Part shown: positions 45,327-56,713 of the stretch, in pieces
Layout: each line of letters begins with the position of its first letter
How positions within the stretch are numbered: position 1 is the stretch's first letter
Assembly (NCBI GenBank): GCA_019044685.2
Contig: JAGTXX020000006.1
Location: 806,001 to 870,000, forward strand
DNA length: 64,000 nt
Reading direction: 5' to 3'
From: Nannochloris sp. 'desiccata'
Lineage: Eukaryota > Chlorophyta > Trebouxiophyceae > Chlorellales > Chlorellaceae
The notes under the pieces: generated by a model
Told to the model about the DNA's origin: nothing
What the model saw: only the letters and a program-made list of their open reading frames with translations
Database searches by the model: none
Position numbers and translations under genes: made by a program

Positions 45327-46500
45327 ATGGCTAAAACCAATAGTTGTGAAAAATGCTTTTTAGTTCTTATGGCGCTGGCGACGCTAGCGTGCCAGACCGG
45401 AGCTATAAAATCTCGTGATGGATCAGACTGCTTAACAACACGAATGCTGACTACCAATGGAATGCGGTAGGTACCAAAATCGTCACGAACAGTTCTGAAT
45501 CTAGAGGATTTGGTCTGACAGCACGCTGTTTCTCCCTAATTATGCAGATATGAGACACGCTTTGAGGTATACAGATATTTTAGATTGGCTTCTGGAAGTT
45601 CAACAGCAGATTGCGTGCAAGCTTGTTTGCAAGACAGCGCCTGCCGCTCTTTCAGCTATCAAAAACTTACCAAATGGTGCTATTTGAGCATCAGTGACGA
45701 CGAAAAGTTGAAGAAAACGAGTGATGGTAAATGGATATGTGGATATAAGGACGATTGCCCCTCATGGCTGAAATCCGTGCCCCCACCTGCCCCGGCCGAT
45801 TGCAATCGGTATAGAATGCTCTCAATAGATAATAGCGCGTAAGTTGGGTTTGCCTGTCTACTAATGCCTTTCATAGAACAAAATTGACCACAATTATCCA
45901 AAGTGCAATTAATTTTTTCATAAATGCAGGTTAAAAGGGGGCGCTATTCTAGAAACTGTGAGCTTAGTTCCAAACGGCGATACGAAGGAATGTCTGAATC
46001 GATGCAACAGTAATTCAGACTGCTATGCCTACAATTATTTAAAAGTAGAAAAAGTATGTGTACTAATTTCGACAGAATACGACGACTTGGAGTTAGGAAT
46101 TACGTTCAAGTGGTCTTCTGGATACAAATGGGGTTGCCGTCGAGCCATGCCGCCGCCTCCCCCAAATTATGCTGTAAAGGTAGAGTTAGCAGCAGTGGGC
46201 CAGACTTTCATGACAATGACAATCAGTGGTACATCGTATTTTACAATGGCGTACCAAGCGGTGTGCATTGCTTCTGGTGGGACATGCCCAACGGATGTAG
46301 CAAGTGGAGCGAGGTCGCCTTTGCTGCCTGCCCCTGTGCCATATGATACGAGCTTTATAACCTCGCTGACGGTAGAGCCTCTGGAATCCAATAGCCTGTA
46401 CACATGTTTTGTGCAAACCCAGGCAGATGTTCTTGTTACAGGATGCTCAGAGGGCGTCACGGTACTTACACTACCGCCACCGCCACCACCACCAGCATAA
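45327..46500 (+). CDS. Secreted protein with two PAN/Apple domains and Pro-rich tail
   Basis: Exons 45327..45466, 45548..45838 and 45930..46500 give 333 residues; sites are ATGCG/gtaggt, tgcag, AGCGC/gtaagt, tgcag. Exon 1 encodes a signal peptide and the domain start SDCLTTRMLTTNGMR. PAN 1: DCVQACLQDSACRSFSYQKL, TKWCYLS.., GYKDDC. PAN 2 begins on exon 3: ECLNRCNSNSDCYAYNYLKV, ..WSSGYKWGC. An FN3-like beta region (VKVELAAVGQTFMTMTISG..) follows and the protein ends in PPPPPPPA. Both PAN domains are preceded by a phase-2 intron, suggesting domain duplication by exon copying. Probably extracellular or wall-associated. Confidence 0.8.
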
Positions 46501-46785
46501 GCTATCGATGGATAGAACTTTTTATGTATCCCGTCTTAGTAAATAAAGGGCAGTCTTTTACATAGTTTTTCATCAGTTTTATTCTTTTTGCGTATGGACC
46601 TGGTTCTCTTTGCGTGCCAGCACGCAAGGCCCAAGTTTTTCTAGCGTACACCCTAAATTGTTTTTTTGCGCTTTGCGCATTCGTTGATCTATCTATTACA
46701 GCCCCCAATTAATAATGCAGACATATATACAAGGAAACAGGGGAATGTGATTAGAGGCCGGCGGCGGCTTATTTGTATAACTAGC
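46501..46785. other. Gene-free stretch with GCGTA/TACGC hairpins
   Basis: Contains the hairpin TTGCGTGC/GCACGCAA at 46610-46627 and further TTGCG motifs. Related hairpins occur at 47231-47259, on the other side of the transposase remnant, so this may be decayed transposon DNA. Confidence 0.4.
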
Positions 46786-47001
46786 CTACCACAGCTCGTT
46801 GGCTCGTTTCAACACTGCCACTGCCGCCTTAGTTAGTGCGACCACTTTATTACTTTTATAAGGCAGCCCAGGTCCGTTGATATTAATACGTATAAGTTCA
46901 TCCTTTGTTCCTGCTAATAATCTTTTCTTAATTTTGGTTTTTACAACATTCACTTTTAAGAAACCACGCTCTACAATGGCGGTATTCAACGGCAAAATCA
47001 A
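46786..47001 (-). pseudogene. Remnant of a hAT transposase C-terminal dimerisation domain
   Basis: 71 residues read ILPLNTAIVERGFLKVNVVK, then TKIKKRLLAGTKDELIRINI and NGPGLPYK. This resembles the end of hAT-family transposases, where LP.S.A..ERGFS.MN.IK....RL....LD.LMRI is conserved. The catalytic part and the ends of an element are not visible. The 760-bp element at 13.7 kb belongs to the same superfamily but no direct link is shown. Confidence 0.65.
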
Positions 47002-47700
47002 ATAGACGCTAACTAAGTTAAATACTTGGTATGCGCTTATTGCTGGCCGGCTGGCTCAACCGAGCAAGTACGCCTCCTTTTGGCTGCTGGTACCTCATAG
47101 TTACAAGAATTTATAGAATTTACAACTTAAAACGGGGTTGAAAAGTTAGCAAGACCCCAAAAATTCTTTCCCTGCCGCCCCTATAAAATACGCAAGGTGG
47201 CCTGATTATTTTTGCGCTTGGCCGATTTTTCTTGCGTATTTTTTTATTACATACGCAAGAAATTTGCGTATGTAGATACACTGTCTCTTATTGAGCTCCA
47301 TACAATCACAGTTATCCTTTTATCCCTGCGCAAACTACCAAGTGTAAATATACAATAATGGTACATTAATCAAGAAAAGTTATAATCAATCTCTCGTTTT
47401 AAAGTAATAGAAGCCAGCACCGCTGGCTGGTCTCGCATCAGCTGCCGGTCCGAGTGCACGACCAAATGAAGAAGATTGAACTGTAAATTCTACTCTGTTT
47501 TATGACTATATTTATTTAACAACAGCAATGCCGTAAACCGGTCACCGGCTATATATTTTTGGATAGGCGGGGCATGTATAAGCTTAAGGAGTATCCATCA
47601 CTCAGCACGTCACACCTGCAATAATATAAGACAAGCAGATAATTAATTTAATGAGTTGTGGAAAACAGAAAAATAGGGACTCAAAACAGGGACTCTTTTA
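47002..47700. other. Gene-free stretch beside transposase remnant
   Basis: About 700 bp, AT-rich. The hairpin CTTGCGTAT (47231-47239) with ATACGCAAG (47251-47259) and a third TTTGCGTATG nearby are the only structure. Probably relict transposon DNA. Confidence 0.4.
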
Positions 47701-48526
47701 TTAGCCCTCACCTGTTGCACACGTTGTCACCTCCAGTGCTGCAGAGCACACAGCGCCCACAGAATTGGTAGCTACAACATAACAATAGTACTTCGTATTC
47801 GCACTCAATCCAGAAACAGGTATTGATAACGTTGACCGCGGGTAACTTAGGGACGTTCCAATAGCAGCATTATTGCAACTTAAACCAAATATGACACATT
47901 TTACTGAATATGTCTCGACTGGATTGCCAGCTGCCCCAACACTATATGATATAGACGCGCTTGTATCTGTTTTTGTAGCTGATAACGTACTTGGGGCACC
48001 TGCAACTGTGTATATTTCACTGATCCACTCTTCATTTGTAGAGTGGGCACTGCAGCGACGATACCCCGAAGCCATTTTCCCATTTGCAACATATCGCAAA
48101 GATCGGCTATGAGTATAGCCTAAGTAGCACCATTTGGATAATTTTACGTAATTAAAAGCGTAACAACTGGTATCCCTCCTACACTGGTCGGAGCAGTCAC
48201 GGGCGCTTCCTGTTCCTCTAGAAAATTTGTATACTTCTAACCCTTTAAACCTACGCCAGGAAAAGAAGACAAACAAGGAAAAAGCTTTAAAAAGATCTAA
48301 ACATTTTAGGCGAATGGCGACTGTTAGATCATAAATGCATAATTTATGGCATTTTATCTTACTCGTAGTTATTTGAAAGGACCATTCTTGAAGTTTTGCA
48401 GTCTTCATAAGACCGGGCGGAGACGTTTGCCGGGGCGTCTGCTGCAGCAGAAGCAATACGGCTATGAAGGGCCATACAAAGCATCAAGACTGCCCAAATG
48501 GACGCGCTAACATTATTTATACACAT
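47701..48526 (-). CDS. Secreted PAN/Apple plus FN3-like protein
   Basis: Exons 48526..48363 and 48250..47701 (CTACGA/gtaaga, gcgtag) give 237 residues. Exon 1 holds a signal peptide (ASIWAVLMLCMALHSRIASA) and the domain start YEDCKTSRMVLSNNYE. Exon 2 continues DCSDQCRRDTSCYAFNYVKL, SKWCYLGYTHS, GYRRC, then an FN3-like domain (APSTLSATKTDTSASISYSV.. KYYCYVVATNSVGAVC). The intron again falls in phase 2 after the first beta strand. A more upstream start is unlikely because the hydrophobic signal follows this ATG. Ligand unknown. Confidence 0.78.
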
Positions 48527-49192
48527 CATCCCGTTATTAATCCAGCAGGGAATAGGAGTTGAAAGAAATTTTATCGGACGCAGGAAGATCCTTGAAAGAT
48601 GTTAGAAATCTTTGGACAAATTGTCGTGAATTTGTACTTTGGGCAGGAATGACCGCCGCAATCCCTGGAAAGCTATAGCCGGATTTTTTTCCTTTCGTTA
48701 CCAGGTCGCCTTATTAGCCTTTTATTTTATAAAATTACTGTCTGTCAGCAACAAGTGATCATGTGAAGACGGCGCTATGAGATAGCCAGACTCACTAATA
48801 CCTATAATATATCTATTGGTATTCTCAATGGAAACTTGGCAATTCTAGCTGCGACGGCATCATCATGCGCAAGAAGCTGGAAACCCAAGTCTCGCCTAAT
48901 CAGTCACAACTTTAGGGACCGTCTCCCATAACCCCTCTCTAATCTAATGGCTTGGCTCGACAGCAATCCAGGTCCATGTTTGCAATGATCCCATCCGCCA
49001 TCATTAGTGATTTCGAACCTGCCCTTTCCATCTTCAGACTTCTTTGCTGCTTCTGAAAGGTCTTTGTGAAAGACGATTTGGAACCTGAAGTGACGAATCT
49101 GCCTATTTAGCAGCCGCTTTCTCTTTCGGCTTTACCTAGTTTAACTGATCTGGAGACAGCAAATAGTCTAAATCATTACATTAGCAGCACGG
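48527..49192. promoter_or_regulatory. Divergent region between two PAN genes
   Basis: 666 bp between head-to-head PAN genes. It must carry both promoters. No motif, gene or repeat is recognised with confidence. Confidence 0.4.
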
Positions 49193-50132
49193 ATGGCTCG
49201 CACCTGGCCAGCATTGTCGCTGGCAGCAATATGTCTTTTGCTAGTGTGCCGTCTTGCCACCGCTACTTGGGTGGGCTGCAGAACATCCAAAATGGTCCTC
49301 ATAAACGGTTCTATGTAAGTAATATACAGCTTAATGGTCTTATTTGCATTTCATATAGTGGAAAATTTAATTATTTTGCTAAGGGTTTTTGTAATGATAC
49401 AGATATACAAATATTGAAGTGCTCTCTTACTCCCGTCTGAGCACTGGGCAATCTGCCGCAGATTGCATGAAATTATGCCGTGCCAATCAAGAATGCTACT
49501 CTTTTAACTATAATAAGCTCACCAAGTGGTGCTATCTTGGTATTACTGACGAATCAGACTTGAAGCAGACCAGCAATGGAAAGTGGACTGTGGGATACCG
49601 CAAGTGTGTGGAGCACTCTGACAGTAACACGTGGGGCGGTGAACAGTACAGTAGCGGTAGTGGAGGCGCCCCTGGTCCAGTGACCGATCTTAGTGTGTTT
49701 GATTCTAGCTCTACATCGAACGCTCTCACTATCTCCTTCACTACTCCAGCAACTGCAGGCACAAATTCTGACGGTGCCCCTTCAACCATCAACACCTATA
49801 AGATCACGTGTACCCCCATCGATACTGCCACCACTAGGTCCGTCACCAAGAATTACAGTCCTGAACAAGCGTCATGCACAGCTCCAGATACTTCCTGCAC
49901 TGTGCAGTTTGGAGGCCTTTCGCTGGTTGACTACACATGCTCTGTGAGGGCCATTAATGAAGCATTGGTGCAGGGTCCTGCTGTGGTCTCTGACCCAGTC
50001 AAAGTCTGCGGTTTGGGCCTGCTAAGCTGTAGTGGGTCTTGTATAGACGGCCAAACTGATCCTAACAACTGCGGGGCGTGTGGGAATGTCTGCCCTGGCG
50101 GACAGACCTGCAACGTTGGAACTTGCGCCTAA
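49193..50132 (+). CDS. Secreted PAN/Apple plus FN3-like protein with Cys-rich tail
   Basis: Exons 49193..49314 and 49403..50132 (TCTAT/gtaagt, atacag) give 283 residues. Signal peptide MARTWPALSLAAICLLLVCR; PAN start WVGCRTSKMVLINGS; then DCMKLCRANQECYSFNYNKL, TKWCYLGITDE, GYRKC; an FN3-like domain (PGPVTDLSVFDSSSTSN.. YTCSVRAINE); and a Cys-rich module CSGSCIDGQTDPNNCGACGN with VCPGGQTCNVGTCA, a pattern seen in various extracellular proteins. Exon 1 has exactly the same length (122 nt) and phase as in the 10.7-kb gene. The reading frame stops just after the Cys-rich module, and apparently coding sequence in another frame follows (see 50133). Confidence 0.8.
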
Positions 50133-50455
50133 CAATGTATGACACCGAGAATGGTAAATATGCAATCTGCACCTGTCCTGCTAATCGAACTGACTTCAAT
50201 AGAGTCTGCGAGGACTTCAATCGAATATAAGCAATTGTGACGGTTGCGAAATAACTTACGCTACGGAAGGACCGTGTGTGGTGGTGGAGTAAGTTGTGGC
50301 AATAGCTACTTTGTTATCTGCGCTGAAATCCTATGCAATAATGATAAGGCCGAGGGGACAGCCTGTGCCGCAAATAACGGCACTCAGTGTACTTTTTACC
50401 GAGTGTGGCGCCTAAATCTGCCAACAAAAGAACTTTACAGATTTCTTATGAAATG
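50133..50455 (+). pseudogene. Decayed continuation of the Cys-rich tail
   Basis: Directly after the stop, in the +1 frame, reads MYDTENGKYAICTCPANRTD then FNRVCED, and further on, after more stops and shifts, SNCDGCEITYATEGPC and CNNDKAEGTACAANNGTQC. The spacing of cysteines suggests the gene was once longer and was shortened by frameshifts. Alternative splicing that skips the stop cannot be excluded. Confidence 0.45.
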
Positions 50456-51434
50456 AACAGGTATCATATACGGCTTATATACACCACTACCCTGACACAT
50501 TTCTCTACCATTTTAGGCCAGACTTCCTCCTATTGATTCTATTTGTTGTACCACTTGCGCTAGTAATTGGACTAATTTAGCTTGCTTTAAATTTGCGCTT
50601 TAGTCCGGCGGTACAACACACTCACTGCACCATGGATGGCCCGACCCATTCCAAAGGGTCCGAACAAATTCGATTGTTAATACGCTTTCAAATGTCATTC
50701 TCTAGGTTTTTTAATACTTCCAAAAAGCGTGCACGTGCTCAAATAAATATAACTTGCCCTTTCATTTGAAAATAAATAACCGACAACAGTAATTAAGAAA
50801 TTAATTAGATCCTGTGTAAAGAATGAAAAAATTCGCTTGCTGTTTTCTTTTTCGACACTAGCGGCACAAGGGTCGAACAAAGTTATGCATATTTGGCTGC
50901 TTTAGCTCACTTGGTAGGCCAGGCCACCACTCACTGCCAGCCCGGCCCGGGGGGGAAGCTGTCCAAGCTTTCCAGCAGGCAAGCCTTCCTATTGAAAATA
51001 CCTTCTATATTCTACTCGGTTGGATGTTAACCCTTTCTTTCTTCTACATGTTGCAATTGATGGCGACACCCCATTTGAAATAGTTTGGACAGACTCTGAG
51101 AGGCCGGGCTGAGATCAGTTAGTTTTGGACGGACACCTATTCTATTGTTCATTTAGCAACGTGCATTGACCTTCATTTCCTTTATATTGTACTTGAGAGA
51201 ATACATATCTGGATCTAGCGCTTTAGCCCCAAGGGCCATTTCCCCACCTGCTTTGAATTGAGGCTGATTCTTGTTGAGCTCCACTGCGCACCAAGATAGG
51301 TTTCTAAAGAGCGAACTGGCGTGTATCATAGTAGCAGTATAGTAATAATCACAATATTGAAACCAAGGGGTTGATCAAGGTTTAAAAATTGCCAAACATT
51401 TAGATCTTTTTAAATCCAACGGCCATCCCCGCTG
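50456..51434. other. Gene-free region between PAN cluster and charged-protein gene
   Basis: About 980 bp. A loose inverted repeat, TGTTGTACC (50547-50555) and GGTACAACACA (50608-50618), suggests a small decayed element. Otherwise nothing is supported. Confidence 0.4.
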
Positions 51435-52173
51435 ATGTCTGAAGGCACTGACAAATTTAGAAGGTAGGACGTCTGCGCAGCTGTTCAACAATAATTTCAT
51501 CAAGCATCAAATACTTTTTTTATTTTCACATAAAACTCACACGATTTTAAATGATTCTATCTTCTGTAGGAGCTCCAGGGCGGTAGCTAAGCCAAATTTC
51601 CGGGCCTTGGACAGCGGGGGCGGTGAAAAAGAAGATGAAGATTGGAGCAGCGAAGACCTTGACCTTGAAGCAGAGATAGAGGGATCTAAACGTAGAAGAG
51701 GAGGTAAAGGAGGGTCTAAAAGCTACCATGCATCGTCTAAATCTCGTCAGAGGAAAACAGCTGCCGTCGGAGATCTTGAAGTTGCCGCTCAGGAAGAGGA
51801 AGCTGCCGTAGCTGAGCTAGCCCCTCAAGCAGAGGCTTGGAAAGAGAAATACACAATATTAGTAGAAGAGAATGAAGCTTTGAAAAGGAGGGTAGAGGAA
51901 TTAATGAAACAAGCAAACCAGGGCATGATGCCTCAGCCTCAGCCGCCTCGTATGGTTGCAGCAGCTCTAACAACGACGGCCGCAGCAGCAGGTGCGCCGC
52001 CACCTCTTGCTGCTGTGAATACAACTCTTTTTGAGGCGATAGACATGTCAGGAACTACTCATACTAGAGTTCTAGGTAAACTGGGCCATATAGAGAACCA
52101 ATCCACTGAGGCTGCAGCCCCTGAACAGCTACCGAGACCGCCGCCACCACAACAATATCAAGATAATAAATAG
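51435..52173 (+). CDS. Charged coiled-coil protein, unknown function
   Basis: Exons 51435..51463 and 51570..52173 give 210 residues; the 29-nt first exon (MSEGTDKFRR) ends AGAAG/gtagga and the acceptor is TTCTGTAG. The joined start MSEGTDKFRRSSRAVAKPNF reads well across the junction. An acidic stretch (EKEDEDWSSEDLDLEAEIEG) is followed by a basic one (SKRRRGGKGGSKS), then a coiled coil (EAWKEKYTILVEENEALKRR..) and an Ala/Pro-rich C-terminus. No family is recognised. Composition suggests a nuclear protein, possibly a transcription or chromatin factor, but no DNA-binding fold is visible. Confidence 0.75.
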
Positions 52174-52395
52174 TAGAATAAGCGTAGCACCAACGCAAAT
52201 AATAAGGGTCTGATTGCATTTTATATTGGATATTGTATGAATGAACATTGCTTCATTTTCAATTTACTTTTATCTTTGGGTTTCTTTTCACTTTTTCGCT
52301 GCTAGGAGAACTTTTCTTTGAAAGCCCACCGGTGCCGGCAAAATAATAAAAGTTTCTCTTCCTTTCGCTTTTTAAATGACTTTTTCGTTTCTCCC
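52174..52395. other. 3' region of the charged-protein gene
   Basis: 222 bp, T-rich, presumably 3' UTR. No other feature. Confidence 0.35.
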
Positions 52396-52460
52396 ACAGA
52401 ATGAGCTCCTCCAGGAGAGAAGTAACTTAATGAAGATTGACGCAGCAAGCGTGGGTTTGT
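52396..52460 (+). repeat. Old fragment of the Penelope-like terminal repeat
   Basis: ACAGAATGAGCTCCTCCAGG and the following bases to GCGTGGGTTTG match the outer 65-70 bp of the terminal repeat (from 17334) with substitutions and a 3-bp deletion. Both hairpins stay pairable (CTCCT-CC-AGGAG; ACGC-AGCAA-GCGT). No element body is attached. Confidence 0.75.
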
Positions 52461-52917
52461 TTAAATGACTTTTTACATTGGATCCTTTGATTGACATATA
52501 CCTGTAAATGAACCTTCGCTCCGTAGGTGTTATTACACTTTACATGGAAGAAGAAGAAAGGGGGAAATAGTAAGAGGCTTGGCAGGATTACTTTACATGG
52601 AAGAAGAACAGGGAATAGTAAAAGGATTGGCAGCATTACTGTTAGTAGAAAAAATAGTATCCTCAGCTACCTATCTCTATCTGCAGATATATAGGTTTAG
52701 AAGAGATATTTGACGGGAACATTGGCGCTGCTGGAGAAGGCTGTGCTCCTGTCTCCGTCTGCAGTATTTCAAGCTAAAAGATGTATACAAAGATGGAGTT
52801 AATAAGGGTACATATGTACAAGGATATAATGGAGCAAAAGAGAACACCAGTTGGGAGACTCTCAGTTGAGGATTTTATTTTTCCCGCCGTTGTCAAAAAA
52901 TATTAAAAAATAAAATT
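52461..52917. other. Gene-free region 3' of AMMECR1
   Basis: 457 bp. Contains a local duplication: TTTACATGGAAGAAGAA occurs twice (52537 and 52590 region), each followed by GGGxAATAGTAA. No gene. Confidence 0.4.
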
Positions 52918-53843
<926 letters not shown>

Positions 53844-54108
53844 GTCGAGTATAGCCTTCCAAGCGACAATGTTCTGACGGCAATGTGAGAGAAAACTGTG
53901 CTAGAAATAGCGAGGACTCAGTGACTCCTCTTCGCTGCAGCTGTGGGCTCAACTTGAAGAGTGGGTTCACGTGAGGTGCCCGTGACGGCTTTCAAAAATT
54001 CTTTTGTCATCGCCGCATCGGTATGTAGCTATAATTCAAACAAAGATCTTGTTTACTAGCGACCCAAAGCACGGCTAGACGGGGTTGGCTTGTTAAATTA
54101 AGGCAGCG
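53844..54108. promoter_or_regulatory. Bidirectional promoter region, AMMECR1 / ankyrin-kinase
   Basis: 265 bp separates the two start codons, consistent with a shared promoter. No defined element found. Confidence 0.5.
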
Positions 54109-55875
54109 ATGCCAGAAAACGGAAAAATGTCCCAGTTGCCAGTCGAGATGGGAATTAAACCTACCGGATATATCGAGAACGGCACGGATGAAGATACAGG
54201 CCATAATAGAAGACGATTTGAAGGGCAGTCTATCCACGGAGACATGGTGCGTGCAAAATATAAATTTACTAATTTGCCTTAAGTTCCCCAGCAGAGCTAC
54301 CAATTGGCATCGCGGAGCTTGAATTTTTATGTATAGCACCTCTAGAACAATGCTACTTGCCTGCATAAATTAAATGCATTTGCCTTACTTGAACACTTCA
54401 TGACCCCTGCAGGCTGCCAAACGACGAGCCATCACCGAGTTACTTTTCTTTGCTAGTGTCGGTGACGTGCGCAGATGCCAACGCATCGTTAGAATCTGGA
54501 ATCTTATAGTATCAGACCCAACATGCTGCGATTATGATCGCAGAACACCACTGTAAGTTTAGCAAAATTCTGAAATATCCTTTTGCCACCCTTTGACTCC
54601 TTCCCCTTTAGGAACAAGAGTTAAAAAAAACCAGTTTAATGTCACTATTTTCTGACTCATTTATCTTCCTGCTACTTTTTCAGCCATCTTGCTGCCAGTG
54701 AAGGAGCGTATCAAGTCACAGAGTGGCTCCTTTCTCAAGGCGTAGACCCGAATTCTCTCGACAGATTCAATCAAACGCCGCTTGAAGATGCAGTTCGTGG
54801 AGATTTCAGAGAAGTCGCGAAATTATTGGTTGACCACGGTGGCAAGGTATTTGAGGAAGGCGAAATGGTAGAGCTAGGGTCCAGTGCTCTAGCTGGAGCT
54901 TTAGGCATGGCTCCACAAAAACTTCTTGATTTTGACCCTGAATGGGAAATGGACCCCAGCAATTTGGTAATAATGGAAAAATTAGGAGAAGGTGAATTCG
55001 GTATTGTCCACAAAGCCAGATGGTTCGGTACACACGTCGCAGCAAAGATTTTGAAAGCGTCAAATGAAATCGCTTTGGGCGATTTTCGCGGTGAAATTGA
55101 AATCTTACGACGTGTACATCACCCCAATGCAGTACAATTTCTCGGTGCATGTACAAAGCGGGAACCATATATTCTTGTCACTGAGCTCATGTCTGGGGGA
55201 TCTCTTGCTGATGCATTCCGGAGACCAGAAGCGTTTCCTCTGAGAAGATCAATTGAAATTGCTTTGGATGCCGCTCGAGGATTGGCTTATCTTCACAACC
55301 GCCGCCCATCCCCAATTATCCACCGTGACTTGAAACCTGGAAACTTAATGCTCTCTGGATCAGCCTATCAATCCCATAGGCAAATTGTCTTCGATACAGG
55401 GACAGTGAAGCTTGCAGATTTCGGTTTATCCAAGACTTTGCCAGTTAACAAACATGCCGACTTCGGGTACCTCGATTCCAAGTTTCGATTAACTGGAGAA
55501 ACAGGGTCTTACCGGTATATGGCACCAGAAGTATTCCGACACGAACCATACAACTCTTCTGTTGATGTATACTCGTATTCTATGATTATGTATCAGTTAT
55601 TTGAATTTCAACCTCCTTTTGCCGGGATGGATCCCATTGATGCTGCACGACAAGCAGCTTTATATGAACTTCGACCGCAGTTTATTGTTTTGCAAGGCCC
55701 TGGGGGAGCGAAAAAAGATATTAAGACGTTGATTGAGCGGTGTTGGGCTCCTAATGGCGAAGATAGGCCGACTTTTGAGCAGATTGTTTCGAGGCTTGAA
55801 GAGATATTGACGACGTTGCCGAGGGGGAACAAAAGCGGTGACGGCAGTAATACCGGGTGTTGTACTGTAGTTTAG
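54109..55875 (+). CDS. Ankyrin-repeat protein kinase, Raf/ILK-like
   Basis: Exons 54109..54246, 54413..54552 and 54684..55875 give 489 residues; sites are GACATG/gtgcgt, ctgcag, CCACT/gtaagt, ttcag. Ankyrin repeats occupy about residues 48-145: AKRRAITELLFFASVGDVRR, DYDRRTPLHLAASEGAYQVT, LDRFNQTPLEDAVRGDFREV. The kinase domain runs from about 188 to 475: GEGEFGIVHKARW, VAAKILKAS (catalytic Lys), VTELMSGGSLAD, IIHRDLKPGNLMLS, LADFGLSKTL, YRYMAPEVFRHE and CWAPNGEDRPTFEQI. All catalytic residues are present. The combination is known in plants as the ILK/VIK group of Raf-like MAPKK kinases, active in stress and membrane signalling. The C-terminus NTGCCTVV could be lipidated (Cys pair), which is inference. 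Confidence 0.92.
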
Positions 55876-56713
55876 ATAATTCAGTTGTGGTACTATTATT
55901 ATTTATTATTTTGTGTGTGGAGTGCAGGTTTCTTTTTCTTGGGTTTTAGCCGCCCTCTTGCCAGTGCCATGATTTCTTTCTTCCTATTTAAGGGCAGATT
56001 AACCAAATAATATATATTCTCTACCTTTATCACCCCTATTGTTATTGTTTCTTTCACTAGTAGAAGGATACTGGTGGCCTGATGTATCTTATTTTCCCCT
56101 AGAATCTAGAATTATCAGGTAGATAAATGAAATATAATTATACGGGACAACTGGCCGTCGCCTCGACTTTCCTACTTGACGCAGTTTACATTCTTTTGAC
56201 TTTTGAGTCTTCTAACCCCCACAAACCAACAAAATCAGCATATTTTCTTTTGAACGCGGCGAGAACTTTTCTTTTTTCCCTTTCTTTTCCTCCCGCCTTT
56301 TTGTTTTCTTTGGACCCCTATTTGTCATTTCTTTAAAGCACGTACCCAAGATACATTACCTCTTTTTTATTGTGCTGTCTGAGTAACATGCAGTTTAAAT
56401 TTTCATTGTTTGTAAGAAAAATATCATTTGGTCACAAAAAGAAATTGCTTCGATTGGGGCAGATCGCTATCTGTACACGGTCAAGGGCGACAGCAAAAAC
56501 ATGTTGGGCCCAAAAACTAGTCCAAGGCGACTTATCTTTTGTTGTAAGAAGTCACGCCTTCCTCAGTTCTGAAACATATTTGACCCTGGAGGGTTCGAAG
56601 CGTTGCAGCGTTTCCTAAACGCTGCAGAGCGCTGGCAGTAAATTTCGCCACGGCGGCTTCAAAAGCTGGGTGAAGGTGTGTGAAAAAATTATTGTATCTC
56701 TTCTCTATCTCAA
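55876..56713. other. Tail-to-tail intergenic region, kinase / ABC transporter
   Basis: 838 bp between convergent genes, with T-rich stretches. Only short unsupported frames are found. Confidence 0.4.

Noticed and set aside
50547..50618. Small inverted-repeat element
   Set aside because: Only 8-9 bp match, with no target duplication; may be chance.
50888..50920. tRNA A-box-like TTAGCTCACTTGGTAG
   Set aside because: No matching acceptor stem, anticodon arm or B box follows.
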